Counted from the first letter of the stretch, positions 1 to 8,167 are shown. The stretch is 64,000 nt of DNA from Cellulomonas uda (GCF_006538705.1 NZ_BJLP01000014.1:1-64000), one strand, 5' to 3'. The notes: generated by a model from the letters alone, not told the origin. Numbers and translations: made by a program.

Positions 1-96
1 GACCTCGACGGTGTCGCCGACGTTCTTCAGCCAGCGGGTGACGGTGCCCTCGGTGACGGACTCACCGAGCGCGGGAAGCTGCACGTTCTGGGACAT
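1..96 (-). CDS. sucB: 2-oxoacid dehydrogenase E2 (dihydrolipoamide acyltransferase), N-terminal fragment
   Basis: Only the first 32 codons are in the window; the gene runs off the left edge. The fragment begins [17 protein letters not shown], the start of the lipoyl domain of E2 subunits of 2-oxoglutarate or other 2-oxoacid dehydrogenases. The lipoyl-lysine motif lies beyond the edge. An AAGGAG-type ribosome site sits just upstream of the ATG. It follows lpdA (E3) on the same strand with a 27-nt gap, so E3 and E2 are probably cotranscribed. Whether the partner is the pyruvate or the 2-oxoglutarate complex cannot be decided from this fragment; the M. tuberculosis counterpart is called dlaT. 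Confidence 0.85.
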   Translation of the reverse strand, partial: MSQNVQLPALGESVTEGTVTRWLKNVGDTVEV

Positions 97-123
97 GACC
101 GCGTCGTCTCCTTCGATTCCAGG

Positions 124-1509
124 TCAGTTGTGGGCGTGCAGCGGCTTGCCGGCGAGTGCCAGGTGGGCCTCGCCGAGCGCCTCGTTCTGCGTCGGGTGGG
201 CGTGGACCAGGGCGGCGACGTCCTCGGGGTACGCCTCCCAGTTCACGATGAGCTGCCCCTCGCCGATGAGCTCGCCGACGCGCGCGCCGATCATGTGCAC
301 GCCGACGACGGGGCCGTCCTTCTGGCGCACGAGCTTCACGAAGCCCTGCGTGCCGAGGATCTTGCTCTTGCCGTTGCCGGCGAGGTTGTACTCGAGCGTC
401 TCGACACCGTCCGCGCCGTAGAGCTCCTTGGCGCGCGCCTCGGTCACGCCGACCGAGGCGACCTCGGGCTCGGAGTACGTGACGCGCGGGATGCCCGACT
501 CGACGATCGGCGCGGGGTTGAGGCCACAGATCTGCTCGGCGACGAAGATGCCCTGCGCGAAGCCGCGGTGCGCGAGCTGCAGGCCCGGGACGATGTCGCC
601 GACGGCCCAGATGTTCGCGACGCCCGTGTGCAGCTTCTCGTCGGTGATGACGAAGCCACGGTCGAGCGTGATGCCCTGCTCCTCGAAGCCGAGGCCCGAG
701 GTGCTCGGTCCGCGGCCGACCGCGACGAGCAGCACGTCGGCGTCGAACGTCTTGCCGTCCTCGAGCGAGACGTGCACGCCGTCGTCGTCCTGCGTGACGC
801 CCGAGAACCGGACGCCCAGGTTGAAGGCGATGCCGCGCTTGCGGAACGCGCGCTCGAACGCCTTGGACAGCGCCTCGTCCTCGTTGGGGACCAGGTGGGG
901 GAGAGCCTCGATGATGGTGACGTCCGCGCCGAACGACTTCCAGACGGACGCGAACTCCGAGCCGATCACGCCGCCCCCGAGGATGATCGCCGACCTCGGG
1001 ATCCAGTCGAGCGTGAGGGCCTGGTCGGAGGTCATGACGCGACCGCCGATCTCGAGGCCCGGCAGCGAGCGCGCGTACGAGCCGGTGCCGAGCACGATGT
1101 GCTCGCCCGTGAGCGTCTGGTCCCCGACCTGGACGGTGTTCGGGCCGGTCAGCTTGCCGTAGCCCTCGACGACCGTGATCTTGCGCGACTTGATGAGGCC
1201 CTGCAGGCCCTTGTACAGGCCGCCGATCACCGAGTCCTTGTACTGGTTGACGCCCGCCATGTCGACGTGGTCGAGCGTGGTGTGCACGCCGTAGTGCGCA
1301 CCCTCTCGCGCGTTGTCGGCCAGCTCGGCGGCGTGCAGCAGCGCCTTGGTCGGGATGCAGCCCTTGTGCAGGCAGGTGCCGCCGACCTTGTCGGCCTCGA
1401 CGAGGGCGACGTTCTTGCCGAGCTGGGCCGCGCGCAGGGCGGCCGCGTAGCCACCGCTTCCCGCTCCCAGGACGACGATGTCGAAGGCGGTGCCGGTGGT
1501 CTCGGCCAC
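124..1509 (-). CDS. lpdA: dihydrolipoyl dehydrogenase (E3)
   Basis: A 461-residue flavoprotein that reoxidises dihydrolipoamide on E2 with NAD+. The FAD-binding GAGSGG lies at residues 15-20. The redox disulfide motif GGTCLHKGC gives Cys46 and Cys51. A second Rossmann motif, LGGGVIGSEFAS, near residue 185 binds NAD. The C-terminal HAHPTQNEALGEA carries the catalytic His-Glu pair supplied across the dimer. The frame stays open to 1599, but the GTG at 1509 has GAGGAG seven bases upstream and fits the family length, so it is chosen. The E2 gene follows directly. The whole length is intact. Confidence 0.96.
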   Translation of the reverse strand: MAETTGTAFDIVVLGAGSGGYAAALRAAQLGKNVALVEADKVGGTCLHKGCIPTKALLHAAELADNAREGAHYGVHTTLDHVDMAGVNQYKDSVIGGLYKGLQGLIKSRKITVVEGYGKLTGPNTVQVGDQTLTGEHIVLGTGSYARSLPGLEIGGRVMTSDQALTLDWIPRSAIILGGGVIGSEFASVWKSFGADVTIIEALPHLVPNEDEALSKAFERAFRKRGIAFNLGVRFSGVTQDDDGVHVSLEDGKTFDADVLLVAVGRGPSTSGLGFEEQGITLDRGFVITDEKLHTGVANIWAVGDIVPGLQLAHRGFAQGIFVAEQICGLNPAPIVESGIPRVTYSEPEVASVGVTEARAKELYGADGVETLEYNLAGNGKSKILGTQGFVKLVRQKDGPVVGVHMIGARVGELIGEGQLIVNWEAYPEDVAALVHAHPTQNEALGEAHLALAGKPLHAHN

Positions 1510-1680
1510 GTGCAGACTCCTCAGCTCAAGGACGACAGGTTCGCAGGCCGCGCACGCGGGGGTGTGGGTCTGCCGAGTCGCCGACCATCTTGTCATCACG
1601 GCTGCGACGGATCGACCGTAGCCCCTCGGCGACCGGTGTGACGCTCGGAACAGTCATCCCAGGTCTGCTCTCCGAGGCAG

Positions 1681-2049
1681 TCAGGACGACGCCGCGCGGC
1701 GCCGCTCGATGCGCTGGCGCGCGTTCCAGTCGCGCACGCGCTGCGGGTACCCCGTGCGCTGCACGTCGTACACCGGGATACCGAGCGTGGACGCGAGCTG
1801 CGCGGCGGCACGCGCGTCGGGGACCCGGCGCCGCGTCCACTCGCCGTCCGTCGCCACGAGCATCACGGTCGTGGGGGTCACGTTGGTCTGCGGCTCGACG
1901 TACGCCTCGACACCCACGCGCGTGCTGACGAAGTCCTGCAGGTGGGCGAGCGTCGCCTCCCGCGCCTCCTTGGGGGAGGGTTCGCGGGACTCGTCGGACG
2001 TGCCGGAACGGTCGGGACGTCGCGAGGAGAGTCGGCGGAACAGGCCCAT
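1681..2049 (-). CDS. conserved hypothetical protein, 122 aa
   Basis: A small soluble protein I cannot assign to a named family. It has a basic N-terminus (MGLFRRLSSRRP), an acidic and Ser-rich linker, then an alpha/beta region that includes VMLVATDGEWTRRRVP and IPVYDVQRTGYPQRVRDW. The Arg-rich end could bind nucleic acid or ribosomes, but that is a guess. The ATG at 2049 has no ribosome site. Instead TACCCT ends exactly six bases upstream, suggesting a leaderless message. It lies 40 nt downstream of pepA on the same strand. The frame is open further upstream into pepA, where the extension looks unlike protein. Confidence 0.7.
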   Translation of the reverse strand: MGLFRRLSSRRPDRSGTSDESREPSPKEAREATLAHLQDFVSTRVGVEAYVEPQTNVTPTTVMLVATDGEWTRRRVPDARAAAQLASTLGIPVYDVQRTGYPQRVRDWNARQRIERRRAASS

Positions 2050-2089
2050 GGCGAGAGGGTAACCGTCGGGGCTGTGCCTGCGCGGGCCG

Positions 2090-3562
2090 TCAGGCGTACG
2101 ACTCGACGAGCGCGAGCAGCGTGCGCACGCCGACGCCGGTGCCGCCGACCGGCGTGTAGTCGTGCGCGCTCTTCTCGTTGAACGCGGGGCCGGCGATGTC
2201 GAGGTGCGCCCACGGCGAGTCGCCGACGAACTCGCGCAGGAACACACCGGCGGACAGCATCCCGCCCCAGCGCTCACCGATGTTCGCGATGTCCGCGATC
2301 TTCGACTTCAGGCCCGCGCGCAGCTCGTCGGGCAGCGGCATGGGCCAGAACAGCTCGCCGGACTCGCCCGCGGCGGCGACCACGCGGTCGCGTGCCTCGT
2401 CGGTGCCCATGACCGCGGACACGCGGTGGCCGAGCGCGACGACCTGCGCACCCGTGAGGGTGGCGATGTCGAGCACGACGTCGGGCTTCTCCTCTAGCGC
2501 CGCGACGAGGCCGTCCGCCATGACGAGGCGGCCCTCGGCGTCGGTGTTGAGCACCTCGACCGTCGTGCCGCCGCGGATCGTGATCACGTCGGACGGGCGC
2601 TGCGCGGTGCCCGACGGCATGTTCTCGGCGAGGCACAGCCAGCCGGTCACGGCCACCGGCAGGCCGAGCCGGGCGGCGGCGACGACCGTGTGCAGCACGG
2701 CGGCGGCGCCGGCCATGTCGGACTTCATCGCCTCCATGCCCGCGGCGGGCTTGATCGAGATGCCGCCCGAGTCGAACGTGATCCCCTTGCCGACGAGCGC
2801 GACGGTCGCGCGCGGCTTGGCCGGCGAGTACGCGACCCGCACGAGGCGCGGGGGCCGGGCCGAGCCCTGGCCGACGCCGACGAGCCCGCCGTAGCCGCCC
2901 GCGGCGAGCGCCTTCTCGTCGAGCACGGTGACCTTGACGCCCTTCACGCCCTTGACCGCGGCCTTCGCCTCGTCGGCGAACACGGCGGGGTAGAGGTCGT
3001 TGGGCGCGGTGTTGACCAGGTCCCGCGTCGCGTGCACGGCGGCCGCGACGACCTCGGCGCGCGCGACGGCCTCGCCCGCGGCCTTGTCCCGGGTGCGGTC
3101 CGTGACGAGCTCGACGCGTGCGACGGGCGCGTCGTGCAGCGAGTGGTAGCGGCTGAACGCGTACGCGCCGAGCAGCGCGCCCTCGGCGACCGCGCCCACG
3201 GACGAGGCGTCGGGCGTCGGCAGCGCGACCGCGACGGACTCGAGCCCGGCGACCTCGCGCGTCGCGGCACCCGCGGCGCGGCGCAGCGCCTCGCGCCCGG
3301 CCGCCGAGCCGTCGAGCTCGGCGTCACCGACGCCGGTCAGGACCAGCGTCGACGCCTTGAGCCCCGTCCCGGGCAGGCGGCGGACCTCGTCGACGGCGCC
3401 CGTGATGCCCAGGCGCGCGGCGTCGCGTGCCAGGAGCTGCACGAGCTCCTTGGGCAGCCACGCGGCGTCGACCGCGTCCACCGCGTTCCCGCGGGGGCGG
3501 ACGGCCACGACGACGGCGTCGACGGCGAGCTGGGCGGGGTTCTTCGAGGTCAGTGAGATCAC
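2090..3562 (-). CDS. pepA: leucyl aminopeptidase (M17 family)
   Basis: A 490-residue cytosolic metallo-aminopeptidase that removes N-terminal residues from peptides and normally forms hexamers with two metal ions per subunit. The C-terminal catalytic half is typical: VGKGITFDSGGISIKP holds the active-site Lys and a metal Asp, MKSDMAGAA holds another, and NTDAEGRLVMADGL is the M17 signature with metal Asp/Glu and the catalytic Arg. The GTG start at 3562 lacks a Shine-Dalgarno site but has TACGAT ending six bases upstream (3569-3574), so it is probably leaderless. It is divergent from the membrane protein gene at 3658. PepB is the mycobacterial name. Confidence 0.95.
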   Translation of the reverse strand: MISLTSKNPAQLAVDAVVVAVRPRGNAVDAVDAAWLPKELVQLLARDAARLGITGAVDEVRRLPGTGLKASTLVLTGVGDAELDGSAAGREALRRAAGAATREVAGLESVAVALPTPDASSVGAVAEGALLGAYAFSRYHSLHDAPVARVELVTDRTRDKAAGEAVARAEVVAAAVHATRDLVNTAPNDLYPAVFADEAKAAVKGVKGVKVTVLDEKALAAGGYGGLVGVGQGSARPPRLVRVAYSPAKPRATVALVGKGITFDSGGISIKPAAGMEAMKSDMAGAAAVLHTVVAAARLGLPVAVTGWLCLAENMPSGTAQRPSDVITIRGGTTVEVLNTDAEGRLVMADGLVAALEEKPDVVLDIATLTGAQVVALGHRVSAVMGTDEARDRVVAAAGESGELFWPMPLPDELRAGLKSKIADIANIGERWGGMLSAGVFLREFVGDSPWAHLDIAGPAFNEKSAHDYTPVGGTGVGVRTLLALVESYA

Positions 3563-3657
3563 GCGACGATCGTAACCGCGTGTCCGCGCCGTGCCTCGGG
3601 ACGTGCGGGGTGGCGCGGGGCCGGTGCGTGCGCGGTGCGGGGGTAGGTTGTGCAGCC

Positions 3658-4017
3658 GTGAACCTCGTGATCGCCGTCGTCGTCGGCCTGCTCTGCGCGG
3701 CCCTGGCCGGCTGGGCCCTGTGGTTCGTCGTGCGGGACCGCGCGGTCGTCCTGCGCCAGCTGTGGGGTGCCGCGGTGGTCGAGGGCGCGCTCGTCGTGCA
3801 GGCCGTGGTCCTGGCGGTCGTGCAGGTCACGGGCGAGCACGCGGTGGACGGCGTGCTCGTGTGGGGCTACGTGGTGACCCAGCTGATCGTCCTGCCGCTC
3901 GCCGCCGCCTGGGCGTTCGCGGAGCGCACGCGCTGGAGCTCGGTCGTGCTGCTGGTCGCCGCGCTCACCGTCGCCTTCCTGGAGCTCCGGCTCCTGCAGA
4001 TCTGGGGGACCCTGTGA
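3658..4017 (+). CDS. small four-helix integral membrane protein, 119 aa
   Basis: Unrecognised. The protein is almost entirely hydrophobic, with four predicted helices at about residues 2-24, 35-58, 66-88 and 92-115, and a short basic loop (RDRAVVLRQ) after the first. The N-terminus begins inside helix one, so there is no cleavable signal. The GTG start is preceded by TAGGTT eight bases upstream. Its stop overlaps the GTG of the next membrane protein (GTGA), so the two are translationally coupled and may form a heteromeric complex. Nothing visible indicates a substrate. Confidence 0.72.
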   Translation: MNLVIAVVVGLLCAALAGWALWFVVRDRAVVLRQLWGAAVVEGALVVQAVVLAVVQVTGEHAVDGVLVWGYVVTQLIVLPLAAAWAFAERTRWSSVVLLVAALTVAFLELRLLQIWGTL

Positions 4018-4490
4018 CCGGACCGTCGCACGCACCGACGCCCGGGCCGGCGCCGGCCCACCGCCCCACGGGCTCGGGTGCGGGCCGGCTCCTCGTCGCG
4101 GTGTACGGCGTGCTGGCCCTCGCGGCGACCGCGCGCGGCCTGTACCAGGTGACGACCAAGCTCGACGAGGCGCCGCTCGCGTACGTGCTCTCGCTCCTGG
4201 CGGGGATCGTGTACGTCGTGGCGACGATCGCGCTCGCCCGTGACCTGCGGCGACTCGCGTGGGTCACGGTGGGCTTCGAGCTCGTCGGGGTGCTCACGGT
4301 CGGCGTGCTGTCGCTCGTCGACGTGGGCGACTTCCCGGACGAGACGGTGTGGTCGCAGTTCGGTGCGGGCTACGGGTACGTCCCGCTGGTGCTGCCGTTC
4401 CTGGGGCTGTGGTGGCTGTGGCGGACGGGGCGGCCGGTGCCGCCCGGCCTGGACGTACCCGACGACGACGCCGCGCCGACCGTAGGGTGA
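4014..4490 (+). CDS. four-helix integral membrane protein, 158 aa
   Basis: Unrecognised. An N-terminal tail rich in Pro, Ala and Gly (about 22 residues) is followed by four hydrophobic helices at roughly 26-46, 56-78, 84-105 and 122-140. A short acidic C-terminal tail (DVPDDDAAP) follows. The GTG overlaps the stop of the preceding gene in a GTGA arrangement. Four residues separate its stop from the pyrD start, and its last codons also contain the predicted pyrD -10 element. The similar size and topology of this protein and its upstream neighbour suggest partners, which is inference only. Confidence 0.72.
   Translation: MTGPSHAPTPGPAPAHRPTGSGAGRLLVAVYGVLALAATARGLYQVTTKLDEAPLAYVLSLLAGIVYVVATIALARDLRRLAWVTVGFELVGVLTVGVLSLVDVGDFPDETVWSQFGAGYGYVPLVLPFLGLWWLWRTGRPVPPGLDVPDDDAAPTVG
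4483..4488 (+). promoter_or_regulatory. predicted -10 element for a leaderless pyrD transcript
   Basis: TAGGGT ends exactly six bases before the pyrD GTG at 4495 and overlaps the stop codon of the upstream membrane protein. This geometry places the transcription start at or next to the start codon. No good -35 match is visible in the GC-rich upstream coding sequence. Confidence 0.45.
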
Positions 4491-4494
4491 GCGC

Positions 4495-5541
4495 GTGTAC
4501 CGCCTCCTGTTCGACCTGGTCTTCCGGCGTATGGACCCCGAGCGCGCGCACGAGGTCGCGTTCGGCCTGATCTCGTTCGTGGGGCGGGCGCCCGTGCTGC
4601 GCGCGCTCGTCGCCCCGCTGTTCGCGGTCCCGCGCAGCGGCGCGGTCCGGGTGTGGGGGCGCGAGCTGCCCGGCCGGTTCGGCCTCGCGGCGGGGTTCGA
4701 CAAGAACGCCCGTGCGGTCGAGGGGCTGGCGATGCTCGGCTTCGCGTTCGTGGAGGTCGGCACGGTCACGGCCCAGGGGCAGCCCGGCAACGAGGCGCCC
4801 CGGCTGTGGCGGGTGCTGGACCGCCGCGCGCTGCGCAACCGGATGGGCTTCAACAACGAGGGGTCGCAGGTGGTGGCGCGCCGCCTCGCGCGGCTGCGCA
4901 GCACGCCGCACGGCCGCTCGCTCGTCGTCGGCGTCAACATCGGCAAGACGAAGGTGACGCCCGCCGAGCAGGCGGCCGCCGACTACGCGACGAGCGCGTC
5001 CCGGCTGGCGCCGTACGCCGACTACCTGGTCGTCAACGTCTCGTCGCCCAACACCCCCGGCCTGCGTGACCTGCAGTCCGTCGAGGCGCTCCGCCCGATC
5101 CTCGAGGCGGTGCGTGTGGCGGCCGACGAGGCGACCGCGGCGGCCGCCGTCAACCCCGTGCCGCTGCTGGTCAAGATCGCCCCCGACCTGTCGGACGCGG
5201 ACGTGGACGCGGTCGCCGACCTGGCCGTCGAGCTCGGGCTCGACGGCGTGGTGGCGGTCAACACGACGATCGGCCACGACCTGGGTCCCGGTGGGCTGTC
5301 CGGCCCGCCGCTGCTCGCGCGGGGGCTCGACGTGGTCGCCCGGCTGCGCACCCGGCTCGGTGAGGACGCCGTGATCATCGGGGTGGGTGGCATCACGACG
5401 CCCGCGGACGCGCGCGAGTACCTCGCGGTCGGCGCGACCCTCGTGCAGGGCTACACGGCGTTCATCTACGAGGGCCCCGCGTGGGCGGCGCGGGTGGGCC
5501 GCGCACTGGCGGCCGACGCCCGGCAGGAGGAGGCGGCGTGA
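4495..5541 (+). CDS. pyrD: dihydroorotate dehydrogenase, quinone-dependent (class 2)
   Basis: The 348-residue membrane-associated flavoenzyme oxidises dihydroorotate to orotate in pyrimidine synthesis and passes electrons to menaquinone. The N-terminal segment (residues 1-40) is the amphipathic membrane and quinone-tunnel helix pair. Class 2 motifs follow: GFDKNARAVEGL, EVGTVTAQGQPGN, NRMGFNNEG for FMN and orotate binding, and NVSSPNTPGLR with the catalytic Ser typical of class 2 (class 1 uses Cys). NTTIGHDLGPGGLSG and VGGITTPADAREYL complete the barrel. The next gene overlaps its stop by GTGA. Confidence 0.95.
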   Translation: MYRLLFDLVFRRMDPERAHEVAFGLISFVGRAPVLRALVAPLFAVPRSGAVRVWGRELPGRFGLAAGFDKNARAVEGLAMLGFAFVEVGTVTAQGQPGNEAPRLWRVLDRRALRNRMGFNNEGSQVVARRLARLRSTPHGRSLVVGVNIGKTKVTPAEQAAADYATSASRLAPYADYLVVNVSSPNTPGLRDLQSVEALRPILEAVRVAADEATAAAAVNPVPLLVKIAPDLSDADVDAVADLAVELGLDGVVAVNTTIGHDLGPGGLSGPPLLARGLDVVARLRTRLGEDAVIIGVGGITTPADAREYLAVGATLVQGYTAFIYEGPAWAARVGRALAADARQEEAA

Positions 5542-5750
5542 GCACGCTGCGCCCCCAGTGGGAGTGGCAGCTCTCCGGCCCGTCGGGCACGCTGGACCGG
5601 CCCGTCAGCCCGGTGTTCGGCAACCGTTACGACGCCGAGCAGTGGCTCGGGGAGCACTGGCGCACCCTCGCCGGGCAGGGCGTCACGGTGGCGTCGCTGC
5701 GTCAGGAGGACCGCCCGGTCGGTCCGCCGATCCCGTTGCCCCGGTCCTGA
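5538..5750 (+). CDS. small hypothetical protein, 70 aa
   Basis: Unrecognised short protein starting at a GTG that overlaps the pyrD stop. It is soluble and contains several aromatic residues (PQWEWQLSG, QWLGEHWRTLAGQG), an NRYDAEQW segment and a Pro-rich end. Regular GC-rich third positions and the coupled start support it being real. An upstream in-frame start within pyrD cannot be excluded. It is the last gene before the convergent regulator and is followed by a short hairpin. Confidence 0.6.
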   Translation: MSTLRPQWEWQLSGPSGTLDRPVSPVFGNRYDAEQWLGEHWRTLAGQGVTVASLRQEDRPVGPPIPLPRS

Positions 5751-5754
5751 CCCT

Positions 5755-5773
5755 CCTCGCCCGGGCGGCGAGG
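5755..5773. terminator. bidirectional hairpin between convergent genes
   Basis: CCTCGCC and GGCGAGG form a 7-bp perfect stem around CGGGC in the 24-nt gap between the pyrD operon and the MocR regulator. There is no T-tract, as is usual in very GC-rich actinobacteria. Confidence 0.5.
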
Positions 5774-5774
5774 C

Positions 5775-7238
5775 CTAGATCACGACGAGCGACGGCTCGG
5801 CCTGCGCGGGCGCTCGCTCGACGACACCCAGCTCGGCCCAGGCCCGCGCCAGGCCGTCCACCGCGCGCTCGAGCCGCTCGGGCGGCTCCGTGAACGGCAC
5901 GCGCAGGTAGCGCTCGAGCCCGGGCTCGACACCGAACACCGGGCCGGCCGCGACCCGCACGCCGTGGCGCGGCGCCAGCGCGGCGAGCGCCGACGAGACG
6001 GGCGCGCCCAGGTCCACCCACAGGGCGAGGCCGCCGGGCGGGAGGTTCGGCCGCCAGCCGGGCAGACGCTGGGCGAGCAGACCGCGCAGCAGGTCGCGGC
6101 GCTCACGCAGCATCGCGCGACGCTGCGCCAGGACCGTGTCGCGCTCGGCGAGCAGGCGGGCGACGACGAGCTGGTCCAGCACCGACGAGCCGATGTCGAC
6201 GTGCGCACGCTGCGCCGTGAGCCGGCCGACGAGGTCACGGTGCCCGCGCACCCAGCCGATGCGCAGCCCGCCCCAGTACGTCTTGGACGCCGAGCCGAGG
6301 CACGCGACCTGGGCGGCGGTGCCGTCGCCCGCGAACGACGCCGGCTCCGGCCCGTCCAGGGTGAGGTCGGTGAGCGCCTCGTCGCCGACGACGAGCGTGC
6401 GCGTGCGCACGGCGAGGTCCCGCACGCGGACGCGCTCGTCCGCCGAGAGCGACGTGCCCGTCGGGTTGCGGTGGTCGGGGATGAGGTAGGCGAGCCGAGG
6501 TGACGCCTGACGCACGGTCGACGCGAGGAGGTCGAGGTCGAGGCCGTCCGGACCGGACGGGACGGCGACGGGCCGCGCGGACGCGGCCCGCACGGCGTCG
6601 AGCGCGTGCGGGTACGTGGGGTGCTCGAGGAGCACGCGGTCGCCCGGCCCGGCGTGCGCGGCGACGAGCAGGTGGATCGCTTCCTGACCACCCGTCGTGA
6701 CCAGCACCTGATCGGGGGTCGTCGGTGTGCCGCGCTCGGTGTACCGCGCCGCGATCGCGGCCCGCAGCTCGGGCAGCCCGGCGGGGGAGTAGCCGGTGGT
6801 CGGGAGGTAGCGGGGGAGCAGGTCGAGGGCGTCGCGCACCGCGTCGTGCAGGCCCTCGGGCGCCTGCGGGGCGGCGGTCGTGAGGTCGACGAGGTCGTCG
6901 GGGCGCAGGCTCGTCGGCCGGGTGGGTGCCGGGCCCGGCTGCGGCAGGCGCGCGGGGAGCGTGGTGACCGTCCCGGAGCCGCGGCGCGAGACGAGGTAGC
7001 CCTCGTCGCGCAGCGCGTCGTAGGCGGCGGTGGTGGTGGTGCGCGACACCCGCAGCGCCTCGGCCAGCTCGCGCTCACCGGGCAGCCGGGTGCGCAGCGG
7101 CAAGGCCCCGGACAGGACGGCCTGACGCAGAGCGTCGGCGAGGGCCACGTACGCCGGGCCCGGTCTGGTCCACGTGCCGAGGAGCGTGGCGACCCCGTGC
7201 CCGGAGATGCGCCGGTCGCTGGAGAGCTCGTCTGCCAT
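5775..7238 (-). CDS. MocR/PdxR-type transcriptional regulator (GntR HTH fused to aminotransferase-like domain)
   Basis: This 487-residue protein has a GntR winged helix-turn-helix at about residues 20-95 (RLPGERELAEALRVSRTT, then SRRGSGTVT) and a fold-type I aminotransferase domain from about 125 to 470. The PLP lysine is present in GSASKTYWGGLRIGW. MocR proteins sense PLP or related compounds and usually control a divergent gene. Here that is the YczE-like membrane protein at 7485, and three TAGCCA half-sites lie immediately upstream of this start. No pdxS/pdxT genes are nearby, so a role in B6 synthesis is not supported; transport or another amine is equally possible. Confidence 0.9.
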   Translation of the reverse strand: MADELSSDRRISGHGVATLLGTWTRPGPAYVALADALRQAVLSGALPLRTRLPGERELAEALRVSRTTTTAAYDALRDEGYLVSRRGSGTVTTLPARLPQPGPAPTRPTSLRPDDLVDLTTAAPQAPEGLHDAVRDALDLLPRYLPTTGYSPAGLPELRAAIAARYTERGTPTTPDQVLVTTGGQEAIHLLVAAHAGPGDRVLLEHPTYPHALDAVRAASARPVAVPSGPDGLDLDLLASTVRQASPRLAYLIPDHRNPTGTSLSADERVRVRDLAVRTRTLVVGDEALTDLTLDGPEPASFAGDGTAAQVACLGSASKTYWGGLRIGWVRGHRDLVGRLTAQRAHVDIGSSVLDQLVVARLLAERDTVLAQRRAMLRERRDLLRGLLAQRLPGWRPNLPPGGLALWVDLGAPVSSALAALAPRHGVRVAAGPVFGVEPGLERYLRVPFTEPPERLERAVDGLARAWAELGVVERAPAQAEPSLVVI

Positions 7239-7239
7239 G

Positions 7240-7278
7240 TAGCCACTCTTGCAGAAGTGGCTATGGAATCAATAGCCA
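7240..7278. promoter_or_regulatory. candidate MocR operator: three TAGCCA half-sites in two overlapping inverted repeats
   Basis: TAGCCACT (7240-7247) and AGTGGCTA (7256-7263) form a perfect 8-bp inverted repeat with an 8-nt spacer. TGGCTAT (7258-7264) and ATAGCCA (7272-7278) form a second, overlapping 7-bp repeat. The TAGCCA core therefore occurs at 7240, 7258 (reverse) and 7273. The site touches the regulator's ATG and is the only AT-rich stretch of the intergenic region, as expected for an autoregulatory operator. Confidence 0.6.
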
Positions 7279-7484
7279 TGCCCCGCCAGATTGGTGCCCA
7301 TGGAGATGGTGGTCGTCGTGACAGGGGTCCTCGTCGCGCTCGTGGCAGCGTTGGGGCGGGTCGTCCGTGCGGACGGTTCGCGGGGTGGCAGGGCCGGTGC
7401 CGCAGCGGCGCCGCGGGACTGGGCGGAGGGAACCACCCTCGAGCTCCCGCGCAGCACGTCGGTCCCGTCGGCGAGGATGGGTCG

Positions 7485-8165
7485 GTGATCCCCACCCCCG
7501 CCGGTCGGCGCCTCGTGCGCCTCGCGCTCGGCCTCGTGCTGTACGCGCTGTCCATCGCGATGCTCGTCGACGCCGGGCTGGGCAACATGCCGTGGGACGT
7601 GCTCAGCCAGGGCGTCTCGGGCCGTACGGGGGCGAGCTTCGGCACGGTCACGATCGCGATCAGCGCGCTCGTGCTCGCGTGCTGGATCCCGCTGCGGCAG
7701 CGCCCCGGGTTCGGGACGGTCGCCAACGTGCTCGTCATCGGCGTGCTCGTCGACCCGTTCCTCGCACTGCTCGGCGGTGTCGGTGACCTCGCCCCGGGCT
7801 GGCGCGTGCTCGTCGCCGCCGCGGGCATCGCCCTCAACGGCCTCGCCACCGCGCTCTACGTCGGCGCCGGGCTCGGCCCCGGCCCCCGCGACGGGCTCAT
7901 GACCGGCCTCGTCGCGCGCACCGGCTGGTCGGTCGCCGTCGTGCGGACCTCCATCGAGGTCGTGGTGGTGGCGACGGGGATGCTGCTCGGCGGGCGGTTC
8001 GGCGTCGCCACCATCGCGTACGCGCTGCTCGTCGGACCGCTCGTGCACGTCCTGCTCCCGCGCCTGCGGGTGGACGCCGCGCCGTCGACGCGTCACGACG
8101 CGGTCGGGCCGGCCGTCGACCACGACGACCGGCCCGACCGAGCAGGCGTTCCCGAGAGGCGCTGA
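7485..8165 (+). CDS. YczE/YitT-like integral membrane protein
   Basis: A 226-residue membrane protein with about five or six hydrophobic helices. Motifs typical of the YczE family are visible: VDAGLGNMPWDVLSQG and GLGPGPRDGLMTGL, a repeated G-x-G-P-x-D arrangement after helices. The family is often encoded next to MocR regulators and is suspected to transport a small molecule, but no substrate is established. The GTG start has AGGATGG upstream. The last 25 or so codons encode a hydrophilic tail (DHDDRPDRAGVPERR) and overlap a strong hairpin, so the C-terminus may have been extended into a terminator. Confidence 0.82.
   Translation: MIPTPAGRRLVRLALGLVLYALSIAMLVDAGLGNMPWDVLSQGVSGRTGASFGTVTIAISALVLACWIPLRQRPGFGTVANVLVIGVLVDPFLALLGGVGDLAPGWRVLVAAAGIALNGLATALYVGAGLGPGPRDGLMTGLVARTGWSVAVVRTSIEVVVVATGMLLGGRFGVATIAYALLVGPLVHVLLPRLRVDAAPSTRHDAVGPAVDHDDRPDRAGVPERR
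8101..8140. terminator. strong hairpin inside the 3' end of the YczE-like gene
   Basis: CGGTCGGGCCGG (8101-8112) pairs perfectly with CCGGCCCGACCG (8129-8140). Inside, CGTCG and CGACG add 5 bp around ACCA. It sits 25 nt before the stop of the plus-strand gene and just past the stop of the minus-strand reductase gene, so it could end both transcripts. Confidence 0.6.
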
Positions 8166-8167
8166 GG

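Noticed and set aside
7291-7488. 65-codon frame (MVPMEMVVVVTGVLVALVAALG) ahead of the YczE-like gene
   Set aside because: Has a hydrophobic start and overlaps the next GTG, but lacks a ribosome site, begins next to the operator and has no recognisable relative. Left unannotated.
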